The position numbers and the translations under genes are program-made. Below the pieces are notes generated by a model. The model was not told where the DNA came from. It saw nothing but the letters and a program-made list of their open reading frames with translations, and did not search any database. This document shows positions 1 through 9,468 of a stretch of DNA of 64,000 nucleotides, one piece after another. The first letter of the stretch is position 1. Each line of letters begins with the position of its first letter. Source of the stretch: Streptomyces luteolifulvus (lineage in GTDB: Bacteria; Actinomycetota; Actinomycetes; Streptomycetales; Streptomycetaceae); contig NZ_VZRB01000037.1 of NCBI RefSeq assembly GCF_008806595.1, forward strand, positions 1 to 64,000, read 5' to 3'.

Positions 1-209
1 CGGTTCTTAGGGGGCGGGGACGCAGCAATGCGTCCCCGCTACCCGACGAGCTGTTCTTCTCAGCGACGACCCGCCGGGTGCTGCGGCACGGCGACTTCTC
101 CAGCCGCGACGACCTCATCGACAAACTAGACACCTACGTGATCAACCACAACACCACCGCCAAGCCCTACCGCTGGACCTACGACGGCACCCCGCTCAAA
201 ACTTCCTGA
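1..209 (+). pseudogene. IS630-family transposase, C-terminal fragment
   Basis: The reading frame ending at the TGA at 207-209 gives the last ~55 residues of an IS630-type DDE transposase. The tail contains HGDFSSRDDLIDKLDTYV and then YNRTAxPYRWTYDG-like residues (here HNTTAKPYRWTYDGTPL), which are typical of this family's C-terminus. The rest of the gene lies outside the window or is lost, and the first ~50 bases are not clearly in frame. A second, longer IS630 remnant lies at 17.7-18.4 kb on the other strand. Confidence 0.7.
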
Positions 210-247
210 TGCCCCAACACCCCTCCACGAACTTGCGCGGAGCAGCA

Positions 248-1623
248 CTAGACCATTGGGAACAGGCCGACGGCGAGACCGCCGATGCCGATGGCGATCG
301 AGGCGGCGCTGAGCTCACCGAGAGACTCGATGAAGATCCAGAACATGAACAGGGCGCCCAGGAACGGCCATAGCCCGCCGAAGAGGAAGTTGGCCGGGGA
401 CGCCAGCAGCATCTTGCGGTAGGCGACGACTACGGCCAGGCCGGTCAGCCTGTAGTAGACGGCGATCTGCAGGCCGATGGCGGAGATGGCGTCCGAGAGG
501 ACGTCGCCGACCGTGCCCAGGGAATTGGAGGCGACGAACAGCACCAAAGCCACTGCGCCGGCCACAGTGATGGCCACCCACGGGGTGTTCCACCTGCGGT
601 GCACCTTGCCCAGTGCGGCGGGCATGGTGCGGTCGCGGCCCATGGCGAACAGCGACCGGGTGACCTGGAGGAGGGTGGTCTCCAGTGGCGATCGTGGACA
701 GCATGACGGAGAGGACCATCAGTTGGCCGCCCCAGCCGGGCCAGATCTCCTCACCCAGCGCGGCCAGGACGTTGGTGTCGTTCGCCTGGATCTGCTCCGA
801 AGTGAGGATGACGTTCACGGCGATGGTGAACCCCTCGAACAGGAGGAAGACGATACCCACGCCGATCAGCCCCGCGAGGCCCGTGGTGCGGCGGCTGTCG
901 CGGGTCTCCTCACTGAGATTGCTCGTGACGTCCCAGCCCCAGTAGTAGAACGCGGCGATCAGTGCGCCGGAGGCGAATCCGTTCATCCCGTCGAAGTGCC
1001 CGACGCCGAGCCAGGACCAGTCGAAGGGCCGGGCGTGGCCGCTGTGCACGAGGGCACCGATCGCGAAGAGGGCCAGAATGCCCAGTTCCACGCCGGACAT
1101 GATCAGTTGTGCGCGGACAGTGAGCCGTGCCCCGCCCAGCACGACGAGCAGCATGATCAGGAACCAGCCGGCGCCGACGACGGTGGTCACAGCGGTGTTG
1201 TCGGCCAGCGAGGGGGCGAAGAGCGAGAGGGTCATCGCCCCGGCGGGCAGCGAACCGGCGACCAAGAAGATCGTCGCGGACACCACCAGTGCCCAGCCGC
1301 TGATGAAGCCCAGGAAGGGGTGGAGCGTGCGCCCACCCACGAGTAACTGGCGCCCGCGTTCACGTCGATCCGGCCGAGGTAGCTGAACGCGAGCGCGATG
1401 CCCAGCATGGGTATCGCGCAGTACAGCAGGGCGGCAGGGCTGGCCAGGCCCACCGCGCCGACCAGACCGCGCTGGTCGCGGTCAGCGAGTACGCCGGGGC
1501 GCTGCCGGCGACCGCCATCACGACGGTGTCGAACGTACCGAGGGCGTTGGCCTGAAGCCCTCTGCCCTTGTGGTTGCCCATGGATCCGCTGCTTTCCGTC
1601 ACGCACGATACGGGGGAGTTCAC
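248..1623 (-). pseudogene. APC-family amino-acid permease, broken by frameshifts
   Basis: Four overlapping minus-strand segments in different frames together make one APC-superfamily permease. The N-terminus (about 1623-1480) contains the APC motif GSAPAYSLTAT. The next piece reads through LLYCAIPMLGIALAFSYLGR and ends with NAGASYSWVG, the APC TM3 signature. The long middle segment (1340 to about 650) has several hydrophobic helices and NLSEETRDSRRTTG, a typical APC loop. The last segment (643-248) ends in hydrophobic helices and a TAG at 248-250. At least three shifts, near 1480, 1335 and 650, prevent translation as one protein. An intact version would be an inner-membrane amino-acid/amine:proton symporter. 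It is divergent from the TetR gene, a common regulator-transporter arrangement. Repeated sequencing error is an alternative explanation. Confidence 0.8.
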
Positions 1624-1685
1624 TCCCTGCTACGCAGCCGGTCCCGGAGGGGTTCTCACGCGGCGGCCCGATGCACAACCGTGAC
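1624..1685. repeat. ~60-bp interspersed repeat, copy A
   Basis: This 62-bp stretch matches segments at 9279-9340 and 13050-13112. The shared skeleton is a CTAC-GG-CCCGG start, GGGGTTCTC in the middle, and CACAACCGTGA at the end. It lies between the divergent permease pseudogene and the TetR gene. All three copies have the same orientation. What the element is remains unknown; an IS end, a small non-autonomous element or a regulatory RNA are all possible. Confidence 0.7.
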
Positions 1686-1718
1686 TCACTGAACGGATCC
1701 GTCGCCCAGCGTTAGGCT

Positions 1719-2333
1719 GTGCTTGTGCCCCGACCTGCCAATCCTCTCGTACGCGAGAGACTCCTCGACGCCGGACTGACCCTTTTCCATGCTCGCGGCA
1801 TCAACGCGGTGGGCATCAAGGAGATCACGGACACGGCCGGCGTCCCGAAGGGATCGTTCTACAGCTACTACGACAGCAAGAACGCCTTCGTGGCTGCGGT
1901 CATCGACCACTGCTGGTCCGGAGTCATCGGTGATCACGGCCTTCTCCTCACCGACACGTCGACCCCGGCCGTGAGCCGCCTCCTGGCATTCTTCGAGGCT
2001 CTGGCTCAGGAACATGCCGAGCGGGGATTCGAGCTCGGGTGTCTCCTCGGCAATCTCGCTCTCGAACTGACCGATGACAACGGGGAAGCACGGCACCGGC
2101 TGGCGGACGTCATGGACCAGTGGTCGGCGCTCATCGGTGCGTGTCTGGAACAGGCTAGAAGCGAGGTCGACGTCACCGAGACCACCACGACGACGGAGCT
2201 GGCATCGATGATCATCGAGTGCTGGGAGGGAGCTGTCATGCGCGGCCGCGTCGACCGGAGCCGCGTTCCGTTCGATCGATTCCTTACCGTGTCGCTACCC
2301 CGTCTGCTGGACACGGCCCGGGTGTCTGTCTAG
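1719..2333 (+). CDS. TetR-family transcriptional regulator
   Basis: The 204-aa product has the TetR layout. An N-terminal DNA-binding domain (about residues 10-60) has the HTH core GIKEITDTAGVPKGSFYSYY followed by D-SKNAF, and a longer helical ligand-binding domain follows. GTG at 1719 or the in-frame GTG at 1725 can start it; the choice does not affect the domain. The gene is divergent from the broken amino-acid permease and separated from it by a short region carrying repeat copy A, so it probably repressed that transporter. The ligand is unknown. Family assignment is secure. Confidence 0.92.
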   Translation: MLVPRPANPLVRERLLDAGLTLFHARGINAVGIKEITDTAGVPKGSFYSYYDSKNAFVAAVIDHCWSGVIGDHGLLLTDTSTPAVSRLLAFFEALAQEHAERGFELGCLLGNLALELTDDNGEARHRLADVMDQWSALIGACLEQARSEVDVTETTTTTELASMIIECWEGAVMRGRVDRSRVPFDRFLTVSLPRLLDTARVSV

Positions 2334-2384
2334 CGCCGACCGCTTCTGCTGACCTGCTTTTTCGCGCGCCCGCTTCGACACGCG

Positions 2385-2520
2385 GTTCCGGCGCGCATGC
2401 AGCAGCCACGCGAGCGACCTTTTCCCACCGGCGTGACAGAACCACGAACCCCTTGGTGCCCTTAGGTTCGACGCCCAAGATCCTGTCCGGCAGGTCATGA
2501 GGGAAGTCAGATGCCGGTAC
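2385..2520 (-). pseudogene. IS5-type transposase C-terminal remnant
   Basis: The minus strand reads TKGFVVLSRRW in one frame and then KRSLAWLLHARRN in the next. Together these match the GFxVLPRRWVVERTxAWLxRxRR segment near the end of IS5-family transposases. Only ~45 residues remain and a frameshift separates the two halves. Apart from this, the gap 2334-2730 holds nothing recognisable except the presumed promoter of the sigma factor. Confidence 0.45.
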
Positions 2521-2730
2521 CACAAGCGGTCGGACGTCGCTGACTGCCGCGAGCTTCCGGTTCGCCGTGCTCTCCTCGCAGCGGTGCTCGACCGACGGCA
2601 GCACGGTGACCGCCCCGCCCCGCCCCGGCCCGGGCCGCGGGCGGCAGCCGCAGCCAGGCAATGAACTCGCCGACGTCTTCCAAACGCACCGCCCGGCCCG
2701 GGAGCCACATGTCTCCTGACCGTGTGACGT

Positions 2731-3411
2731 ATGTCATGGGAACCTGCCCTGCCGCGCGGACAATTGCCGGACGTGGACTACCCATTGCACACCCGGATAC
2801 GGGCAGGCGACCCCGAGGCGTTCCGCGAGCTCTTCCAAGACCACGCCCGACTGGTGCACCGGCACGCGGTGCGCGTGACCGGGGACTGGGCCGTCGCCGA
2901 GGACGTCGTCTCGCTGACCTTCCTGGAGGCGTGGCGGCTGCGCGCCAAGCTGCGGAACGAGGGCGACAGCCTGCGCCCCTGGCTGATGGGCATCGCCGTG
3001 AACGTGCTGCGCAACACCACCCGCGCCGCGCGCCGCCACCAGCGGGCCCTGGAGCGCCTGCCGGCAAAGGAGACGGTCCCGGACTTCGCCGACGAACTGG
3101 TCGGCCGCATCGCCGATGCCGACCAACTGGCCGCCGCCCAGCGGGCGCTGAAGAAGCTGCGCCGGAGCGAGCGCGAGGTCTTCACACTCTGTGTGTGGTC
3201 CGGGCTCAGCTACGCGGAGACGGCGGCCGTGCTCGGCGTCCCGGTCGGCACCGTTCGCTCCCGCCTGTCCCGCGCCCGCAAACAGCTGAGCAGGCGTGCC
3301 GACGAAGAACTGAGAAAACGTACGGAACCGCTACCACGCAACGGACAAGTACAGGGTGGCCGCACTTCTGCGGCCAGGTCACACGAGTCGCACGAGGAGA
3401 GCTCCGAATGA
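2731..3411 (+). CDS. RNA polymerase sigma-70 factor, ECF type
   Basis: The 226-aa protein has both ECF regions. Region 2 (about residues 25-100) contains DWAVAEDVVSLTFLEAWR and RPWLMGIAVNVLRN. Region 4 (about 132-185) has LRRSEREVFTLCVWSGLSYA followed by ETAAVLGVPVGTVRSRLSRA. It starts at an ATG and overlaps the next gene by ATGA (3408-3411), so the two are translationally coupled. The coupled downstream membrane protein probably controls its activity. No SnoaL-like or other C-terminal extension is present. The target promoter is not deducible. Confidence 0.93.
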   Translation: MSWEPALPRGQLPDVDYPLHTRIRAGDPEAFRELFQDHARLVHRHAVRVTGDWAVAEDVVSLTFLEAWRLRAKLRNEGDSLRPWLMGIAVNVLRNTTRAARRHQRALERLPAKETVPDFADELVGRIADADQLAAAQRALKKLRRSEREVFTLCVWSGLSYAETAAVLGVPVGTVRSRLSRARKQLSRRADEELRKRTEPLPRNGQVQGGRTSAARSHESHEESSE

Positions 3412-4454
3412 TCCGCAAGAAGTCACGGCGCGAGGAGTCGCTGGACCACGCGGAGCTGGCCCGGTTGCTGCCGGCGCCGGGAGACCCGCAGCTGTCGCTC
3501 GACCGTCACCTTCTTCTGGAGGAGCACCTGATGAACGAGATCCAGTGCACTGCACCGGCCCCCGCCCCTGCGGCGTCCCGCCGCCCACGCCGTGCCCTGC
3601 TGATTGGTGTCCCGGTCACCGCCGCTGCCTTGGCCGGCGTATTCGCCTTCACCATGCTGACCGGTTCCCGGGGTGCCACGACCGCGGCCACCCCGCCTCC
3701 GGTCGAGGCACCAGTCGTCCGTATCGAGCCCGGCAGCACCGCCCAGCTCGCCTCCACCGTCCAGCGCATCGCCGCCGCCGCCTTGGCCCGCAAGACGCCC
3801 GAGCCCGGCCCGGGCCAGTACATCTACATCAAGAGCGAGGTCTCCTACCTGTCCGTTTCGCACACCGACACCAACCCGTCCAAGGCAATGGTCCAGCCCG
3901 TGCACATCCGTGAGTCCTGGCGTTCCCCCGACGGACGCAAGGGATGGCTCGATGAACCCGGCTACCAGCCCAAGGGAGGCGTCACCCTCGACAGTGACGT
4001 CACCCGCGACTCGTACAACGAGACCAAGACGCTGCCCACCGATCCCGCGGCACTGCTGAAGAAGATCTACGCCCGCACGAACGACGAGAGCGACCGGGAC
4101 CAGCAGGCCTTCACCGCCATCGGCGACATCGTCATCGAGCAGCTGGTTCCTGCCGGTACCTCCGCCGCCCTCTACCGGGCCGCGGCCAAGATCCCGGGGG
4201 TTGTGGTGGTGGACCATGCCAAGGACGCCGCTGGACGCGACGGCATCGCCCTGGCCCGCGTGGACCAGCAGAGCGGCGAACGCACCGAGTGGATCTTCGA
4301 CCGCAAGACATACGCCTATCTCGGCAGCCGAGGTGTCCAGGTCAAGCAGTTCGAAGACATCAAGCCCGGCACAGTCATCCAACGTACCGCCGTGCTGCAG
4401 CGGGCCGTCGTCGACGCCGAGAAGCAGCGCCCCGGCGAGCAAGGTGCCGTCTGA
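3408..4454 (+). CDS. CU044_5270-family single-pass membrane protein (putative sigma partner)
   Basis: This 348-aa protein has a short cytoplasmic N-terminus (about residues 1-60, including a DHAELARLLPAPGDPQLS stretch), one transmembrane helix (about 62-84), and a long extracytoplasmic domain. The N-terminal segment before a membrane helix, the overlap with an ECF sigma gene and the outer domain with repeated WIFDRKTYAYLGSR-like strands fit the family annotated as CU044_5270 in actinomycetes, whose genes follow ECF sigma factors. A role as anti-sigma or signal sensor is inferred from position; no zinc-binding HxxxCxxC motif is seen, so it is not a classical ZAS anti-sigma factor. Confidence 0.82.
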   Translation: MIRKKSRREESLDHAELARLLPAPGDPQLSLDRHLLLEEHLMNEIQCTAPAPAPAASRRPRRALLIGVPVTAAALAGVFAFTMLTGSRGATTAATPPPVEAPVVRIEPGSTAQLASTVQRIAAAALARKTPEPGPGQYIYIKSEVSYLSVSHTDTNPSKAMVQPVHIRESWRSPDGRKGWLDEPGYQPKGGVTLDSDVTRDSYNETKTLPTDPAALLKKIYARTNDESDRDQQAFTAIGDIVIEQLVPAGTSAALYRAAAKIPGVVVVDHAKDAAGRDGIALARVDQQSGERTEWIFDRKTYAYLGSRGVQVKQFEDIKPGTVIQRTAVLQRAVVDAEKQRPGEQGAV

Positions 4455-4689
4455 CCGTTGTCAGGGCGCGTATCGGGTTGTGATCAATTGTGAGGGCGGT
4501 GGGGGTGGGGGGCCGTGAGGGCGGGGGAGCGCAGCGAACGGAGCGGAACCCTGGTTGTGCAACAGCCAAGTTGTTCGGGATGCTGCTCCTCCCATGTGAG
4601 TGGGTGGGGTGGTGTCAGCGGGTTGGGCGCCACCGAGCTCGTACTACCTCGTACTACTCGGTCCAGCCGGCCGAGCTGCAGGTCGCCCA

Positions 4690-4948
4690 GGGAGACGCGC
4701 CCCGGGTTCCGCGCGACAGCGTTGGAGGGGCCCGCCGAGGTCTACGCCGACGCCATCGAGGACGACCCCTTAACCGGCGTCGACCGGTTCGCCAACGGCC
4801 TCGACAACTCGAGCGCCCGGCCGGGCCGGAGCTGTGTCATCGGCTACGGCGACGACCAGGCCGTCGGCTACGCCTACGGCGCCGTCCCCCCGCCGAACGC
4901 CCGGTGGTGGGGCGGACTGCTCACCGAGGCCGACGAGGACCTGGTGTG
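4690..4948 (+). pseudogene. GNAT acetyltransferase remnant
   Basis: One frame carries about 85 residues resembling the N-terminal half of a GNAT N-acetyltransferase: ALEGPAEVYADAIEDDPL, then a SCVIGYGDDQAVGYAYGA segment that would form the central beta strands, and RWWGGLLTEADEDLV. The acetyl-CoA binding motif is missing because the sequence switches to unrelated DNA. The interval 4455-4690 holds nothing recognisable. Confidence 0.5.
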
Positions 4949-4991
4949 CAGGGCGGGGGCGAGTCCGTCGCCGAGCCGGGCCGCGACGGTG

Positions 4992-5340
4992 TCACGGGGC
5001 GGCGTCCTGGTCGACTTCTCCGACCGCCGCCAGGATCCCGGCGGTCAGCGCGGCTGCCTTCTCCCGCGTGGCCTGGACGGGAGGGTCGGCATCGACGCGC
5101 TGGAGCACCGTGCGGTCGTTCCCGATCAACGCCTCGATGATGGCCTGCAGTTGTTCCCGGATGCTCCCCAGCTCCGCCTTTGCCCGCTTGACCTGCAACG
5201 CGACCCGCTTGCAGAACACAACACCCCATGCGCTGGTACGACTTCAGCGCCGGCAGCTGGGCCAGTAGATGCTCGTCGCAGTCGGCACGGGCGGCGGCCC
5301 ACTCGACCTCGTCACGGTTCGGCGCAAAGAACCGGCTTCA
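4992..5340 (-). pseudogene. Unidentified gene remnant
   Basis: The minus strand shows a protein-like segment broken by a shift near 5215. The upstream half reads VEWAAARADCDEHLLAQLP, and the downstream half contains KRAKAELGSIREQLQAIIEA and ends in VGEVDQDAAP with a TGA at 4992. It looks like part of a helical, possibly coiled-coil protein. I do not recognise the family. Confidence 0.35.
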
Positions 5341-5344
5341 TTGA

Positions 5345-5366
5345 CAGACGACTGGTCACTTATTAT
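5345..5366 (+). promoter_or_regulatory. Conserved leader motif of isochorismatase copy (putative operator/promoter)
   Basis: The string GACGACTGG-T-CA-C-TTATTAT here matches GACGACTGG-A-CA-G-TTATTAT at about 28043-28062, about 50-60 bases before the start of the intact isochorismatase-family gene. Conservation between two otherwise diverged leaders suggests a promoter/operator. The GACGAC-GG part resembles one half of TetR-type palindromes seen in Streptomyces. Function is inferred. Confidence 0.5.
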
Positions 5367-5416
5367 CTGGGAGGCTTCATCCGTCTCCCGAATCGATCCC
5401 GACCAGGAGTCCGACC

Positions 5417-5641
5417 ATGACGTCCGCCCGGACCAGCCTCTATGCGGAACACTCCACGCCCGCGCTTCCGGCCGGGGGCCTGCAGCTGGACCTTGCTCAC
5501 ACGACCCTGGTCGTCACCGACCCGCAGATCGACTTCCTCAGTCCGGAAGGGGTCACCTGGGAGATCTTCGGCGCCGGCATGCTGGTGAGTGCCACCTGGT
5601 CGACCGCCGAGGCCGTCACGGCGCTGCGGGGCAGCCGATGA
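5417..5641 (+). pseudogene. Isochorismatase-family hydrolase, internally deleted copy
   Basis: The 74-residue frame is the first ~52 residues and the last ~20 residues of an isochorismatase-like protein joined together. It begins MTSARTSLYAEHSTPALP and contains LVVTDPQIDFLSPEGVTWEI, closely matching the intact gene at 28103-28816. It then jumps to SATWSTAEAVTALRG, the C-terminus. About 160 codons are deleted, including the catalytic Lys and Cys region, so it cannot be active. It retains a start codon, a ribosome-binding region and the conserved leader, so a short peptide could still be made. Confidence 0.85.
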
Positions 5642-5648
5642 CGACACC

Positions 5649-5801
5649 GTGGACGATCGCGCAGATTCTCCAGACGCCCGATCATGGACCATCCGGGCGG
5701 CGGATCGTAGCGTCGCAGACAGCCGCGCCGACGGCCGCAGCGACGTCATCCACGTCCAGAACACGCACCGGTGGAAGGCACAGCACGCGGTACGAGCAGG
5801 G
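5649..5801 (+). repeat. Aldo/keto-reductase leader repeat, copy 1 (orphan)
   Basis: This stretch aligns over its whole length with the leader of the intact aldo/keto reductase (21717-21863). Shared blocks include GCGCA-ATTCTC, GACGCCCGATCATGG, TAGCGT, and the first coding bases TACGAGCAG. The ATG itself is destroyed here (ACGCGGTACGAGCAG). The reductase gene is absent; the leader now sits directly before the AfsR-like gene and may supply or disturb its promoter. Confidence 0.65.
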
Positions 5802-5811
5802 GAGAACGTGA

Positions 5812-8655
5812 GTGGGGGAGCAACTTCGCTTCGCTGTTCTGGGACCCGTCCGTGGCTGGCGGGGGCCGGACGAGGTTGATCTCGGACCCCCGAAGCAGCG
5901 TGCCGTCCTCGCCATACTGCTGCTCGGCGAAGGCGCACAGGTCTCGGTCCAGACGCTGGTCGACGCCATCTGGGGCACCGAATCACCGGGGTCCGCGCTG
6001 AGTTCGCTGCGCACCTACGTGTATCGGCTGCGTCAACTGCTCGGGGCCCCCGCAATCCTTTCAGTGGGCGACGGCTACCAGATGTCCACCTGTCCCGACT
6101 CACTCGACCTGACCGCCTTCCGCCACCTCGTCGGCCGGGCGGAGCAGGCCCGATGCGACAACGACGGCAAGACCGCCGCCCGGTACCTGAACGACGCCCT
6201 CGCTCACTGGCAGGGGACAGCGCTGACCGGAATCCGCGGCGAGTACGCCCAGGCACAGCGCGACCGGCTCGAACGACTGCGGCTTTCGGCCATGGAGGCA
6301 AGCTTCGCGGTCCGGCTCGACCTGGGCGAGCACACCGACATCGCAAGGGAACTGGCCTCACTGGTGGCCGAGCACCCGATGGACGAACGGTTCCGGGAGA
6401 TGCTGATGCTCGCCCTGTACCGGTCGGGACGCCAGGCCGAGGCGCTCATGACCTACGGCGAGGCCCGCTCGCTTCTCGCCGACGAGTTGGGAATCGACCC
6501 GGGACCTGAACTCCGCGCCATGTACGAGCGCATCCTGCGGGCGGACGTCGCGCTGACCACCCCACCGGCACCCACACCACCACACCAACCAAAGCAGGCG
6601 CCCCGACATGCGACGCCCGCACAGCTCCCCGCCGATCTGCCGGCCTTTGTCGGGCGCGCGGCCGAGCTCGCCCAGGTCGACATGATGCTCGACGGCGACG
6701 ACGGACTACCCGCCCACGTCGGCGTCGCGGTCATCTCCGGCATGGCCGGAGTCGGCAAGAGCACGTTCGCAGTCCACTGGGCTCACCGCGTCGCCTCGCG
6801 CTTCCCCGACGGCCAGCTGTACATCAACCTCAGGGGTTTCGACCCGGCCGGACTCCCGGTCTCCCCGGACCGGGCACTGCGCACCGTTCTTGAGTCATTC
6901 GGCACCGAACCGATCAGCCTGCCGCAGGATGCCGACGCACTCGCGGCCTGCTACCGCACGCAACTCGCCGGGCGGCAAGTGCTGCTCCTGCTGGACAACG
7001 CCCGCGACGCCCAGCAAGTGCGCCCGCTGCTTCCCGCGAACCCGGGCTGCATGGTGATCGTCACCAGCAGGAACCGGCTGTCCAGCCTGATCGCCACCGA
7101 CGGGGCCCGCCCCGTCCACCTCGACGTGCTCACCGTCACGGAGGGGCGCGACTTCCTCGCACGCAGACTGAGCGCCAACCGGGCAGCCGCCGAGCCCGCA
7201 GCCCTCGACGAGATCATCGAACACTGCGCCCGCCTGCCACTCGCCCTGTCCATCGCGGCCGCACGCGCGCTGGCCCGTTCGGCCTTTCCCCTCGCGACTC
7301 TCGCCGGTGAACTGGGCGACGGCCAAAGCCGCCTGAACACCCTGAGCGACCGCGACGCGGCAGCCGACGTACGCGCCGTCTTCTCATGGTCGTATCACGC
7401 CCTCACCCCCGCCTCCGCACGCCTGTTCCGGCTGATCGCCCTGCACCCGGGCCCGGACACCTCGCTCGCCGCCGCGGCGAGCCTCGCCGGCCTCACCGTC
7501 CCGCACACGCACCAGCTGCTGACCGAACTGACAGAGGCCCACCTCGTGGACGAGTCCGTGCCCGGCCGGTACGCCATTCACGATCTGCTGCGCGCATACG
7601 CCGACGAGCTGACCCACGCCACCGACGCACCGGACGAGCAGCATGCCGCCCGCCTCCGCGCGCTGGACCACTATCTGCACAGTGCGCACCACGCAGGGCG
7701 GGCGTACTCGCCCGACCGGCACGCCATCGCGCTGCCCGCACCCTCTCAGGGTGTCCAGGCCGAGGAATTCCCCGCGGGTCCAGAACGCGCCGGGTCGGCC
7801 GCAGCCTGGTTCGACACCGAACAAGCCGTACTGATGGCGGCCATCAGAACAGCGGCCGTCCACGGGTGTGACACGCACACCTGGCAACTCGCCTGGGCCA
7901 TCGGCCACCATCTGGACCGGAAGGCTCACTGGCACGACCTAGAAGCGACCCAGCACATGGCGATGGAGGCAGCCAAGCGCCTTGAAGACCCCTGCGCCCA
8001 GGCGCACGTCCACCAGAACCTCGCACGGGCCGCGGCCCCTCTCGGCCGGGTCGAGGAGGCACGCAACCACATGGAGCGTGCCGTGGAACTCTTCACCGCC
8101 GCAGACGAGATCAGCGCCTGCGCAGACAGCCACCGGGCGCTGAGCTGGGTGGCCGAGCAGCAGGGCGACCTGGAGGCTGCGCTGTCCCACGCCCAGCAGT
8201 CCCTCGCTCGGCATCGGGCGACCGACGAGGAGGGCCCGCGCACCGCTGCGGCGCTCAACGCCGTCGGCTGGTGCCACGCCCTGCTCGGACAGCACCAACA
8301 GGCGCTCGATCACTGTCAGGAAGCCCTGGCCATAGCGGTGGTTCACCACCGTCCCTACCTCGCAGCGGACATCTGGGACAGCATCGGCCTCGCCCAGCAC
8401 CACCTGGGACGGCATCCCGAGGCCGTCGCCGGCTACGAACAGGCCCTCGCTCTCTACCGCACAGTCGGCGTCCCTTATGCCGAGGCCGACACGCTGCGCC
8501 GCCTGGGGGACACCCACCTCTCGTCGGGCCGCCTGGAACAGGCCCGTGCGGCATGGACGCAGGCCCTCGCCGTTCTGGAACGACTCGACCATGCCGACAA
8601 GGAGGCCGTCCGAGCCCAGCTCAAAGCCCTCACGACGAACCCACCTTGTCGCTGA
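5812..8655 (+). CDS. AfsR/SARP-family regulator with NB-ARC ATPase and TPR domains
   Basis: The 947-aa protein starts at a GTG preceded by GGAGAA. Residues about 1-95 form an OmpR-type winged helix (FAVLGPV at the start, RTYVYRLRQLLG at the end). Residues about 100-245 form the BTAD helical domain ending in EARSLLADELGIDPGPELR. A STAND/NB-ARC domain follows with Walker A GMAGVGKST near residue 310 and Walker B-like LLLLDNAR. The last third (about 690-940) contains tetratricopeptide repeats, e.g. ALDHCQEALAIA and AVAGYEQALALYR. Size and order match AfsR of S. coelicolor (993 aa). Such proteins activate secondary-metabolism genes after ATP-dependent switching. No biosynthetic cluster is visible next to it, so its target is unknown. 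Its 3' end overlaps the remnant on the opposite strand by 26 bases. Confidence 0.94.
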   Translation: MGEQLRFAVLGPVRGWRGPDEVDLGPPKQRAVLAILLLGEGAQVSVQTLVDAIWGTESPGSALSSLRTYVYRLRQLLGAPAILSVGDGYQMSTCPDSLDLTAFRHLVGRAEQARCDNDGKTAARYLNDALAHWQGTALTGIRGEYAQAQRDRLERLRLSAMEASFAVRLDLGEHTDIARELASLVAEHPMDERFREMLMLALYRSGRQAEALMTYGEARSLLADELGIDPGPELRAMYERILRADVALTTPPAPTPPHQPKQAPRHATPAQLPADLPAFVGRAAELAQVDMMLDGDDGLPAHVGVAVISGMAGVGKSTFAVHWAHRVASRFPDGQLYINLRGFDPAGLPVSPDRALRTVLESFGTEPISLPQDADALAACYRTQLAGRQVLLLLDNARDAQQVRPLLPANPGCMVIVTSRNRLSSLIATDGARPVHLDVLTVTEGRDFLARRLSANRAAAEPAALDEIIEHCARLPLALSIAAARALARSAFPLATLAGELGDGQSRLNTLSDRDAAADVRAVFSWSYHALTPASARLFRLIALHPGPDTSLAAAASLAGLTVPHTHQLLTELTEAHLVDESVPGRYAIHDLLRAYADELTHATDAPDEQHAARLRALDHYLHSAHHAGRAYSPDRHAIALPAPSQGVQAEEFPAGPERAGSAAAWFDTEQAVLMAAIRTAAVHGCDTHTWQLAWAIGHHLDRKAHWHDLEATQHMAMEAAKRLEDPCAQAHVHQNLARAAAPLGRVEEARNHMERAVELFTAADEISACADSHRALSWVAEQQGDLEAALSHAQQSLARHRATDEEGPRTAAALNAVGWCHALLGQHQQALDHCQEALAIAVVHHRPYLAADIWDSIGLAQHHLGRHPEAVAGYEQALALYRTVGVPYAEADTLRRLGDTHLSSGRLEQARAAWTQALAVLERLDHADKEAVRAQLKALTTNPPCR

Positions 8656-9063
8656 CGCGCCGGTAGGGCTCCTCCGCCGACTCGCCCAGAAGAGGCCCGG
8701 CCAGCCAGGTGTTGTTGGTCCACCCAACAGATGTGTTGCTCACCAAGCGCCAACTCGCCGGCCGGGCTGCGGGCGAACCAGCCGCCCCCGGAGGAGCCCG
8801 GTGGCGTGGTACGTCGCCTTGTGCTGCTGTGCGGGCACCGGGCCGGGCTCAGGGTCCGTTGTGCCGGAGTCCTCGCCGATGCCGTTCGGCACACCGGTGT
8901 CCGCGGACCGGGCCTGTGCCATGCGCCGGATGCTCCACAGCCCTTCCACAACGGGGTTGGTGAAGGCCGACAGCCGTTCTGAGGAATCGCAACCGGTCCT
9001 CACCGCGACGAGCAACGGCGCGGTGACGCCATCAGCGACGCGTGTACGGAGGGTCAAGGGCAT
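8630..9063 (-). pseudogene. Trypsin-like serine protease, C-terminal remnant
   Basis: The minus strand gives the end of a chymotrypsin-fold protease spread over at least two frames. The nucleophile motif appears as TTPPGSSGGGWFARSPAGEL, equivalent to GDSGGP. After a one-base shift near 8750 the sequence continues LVSNTSVGWTNNTWLAGP and YRRVSDKVGSS to a TGA at 8630-8632. The His/Asp part of the triad is not recognisable. The interval from about 9064 to 9278 contains nothing I can identify; a run of nine G at about 9104-9112 could be a slippage or sequencing trouble spot. Confidence 0.55.
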
Positions 9064-9278
9064 CCTTCAACTCGGGCGGAGCCCGGGGCGGGTGGAACTA
9101 AACGGGGGGGGGGAACCGCCCCACCCGCCCCGGAGATCAGGGGTTGCGGTCGGACACGGCGCCCACATGGCCCGCCCGATCGCTCGCTTTCTGCTGCGCG
9201 TTGTTCTGTCTGGCCCGTCCTGCGAAGCCCACGGGGCCGACACGGCGTGCTGCTTGGCGTCCGAAGCGGAGCCGACAA

Positions 9279-9340
9279 CCCCCTCTACGGAGCCGGCCCC
9301 GGCCGGGTTCTCCCGCAGCCGACCGATACACAACCGTGAT
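9279..9340. repeat. ~60-bp interspersed repeat, copy B
   Basis: Second copy of the element at 1624-1685 and 13050-13112. The blocks CTACGGAGCCGGCCCCGG, GGGTTCTC and ATACACAACCGTGA are conserved. It lies about 130 bases upstream of the AraC-family gene. Confidence 0.7.
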
Positions 9341-9468
9341 AAACGATCAGGCGGTGTCGGCCAGGTGCGGACCTCAATCGGCCCGGCCCGCCGCGGCGGC
9401 GACGGGCCGCGACCACTGTTCCGCAACGCGACGAGCGGCCCGGTCGAGACTCCGCTACCTTGCGCGAC

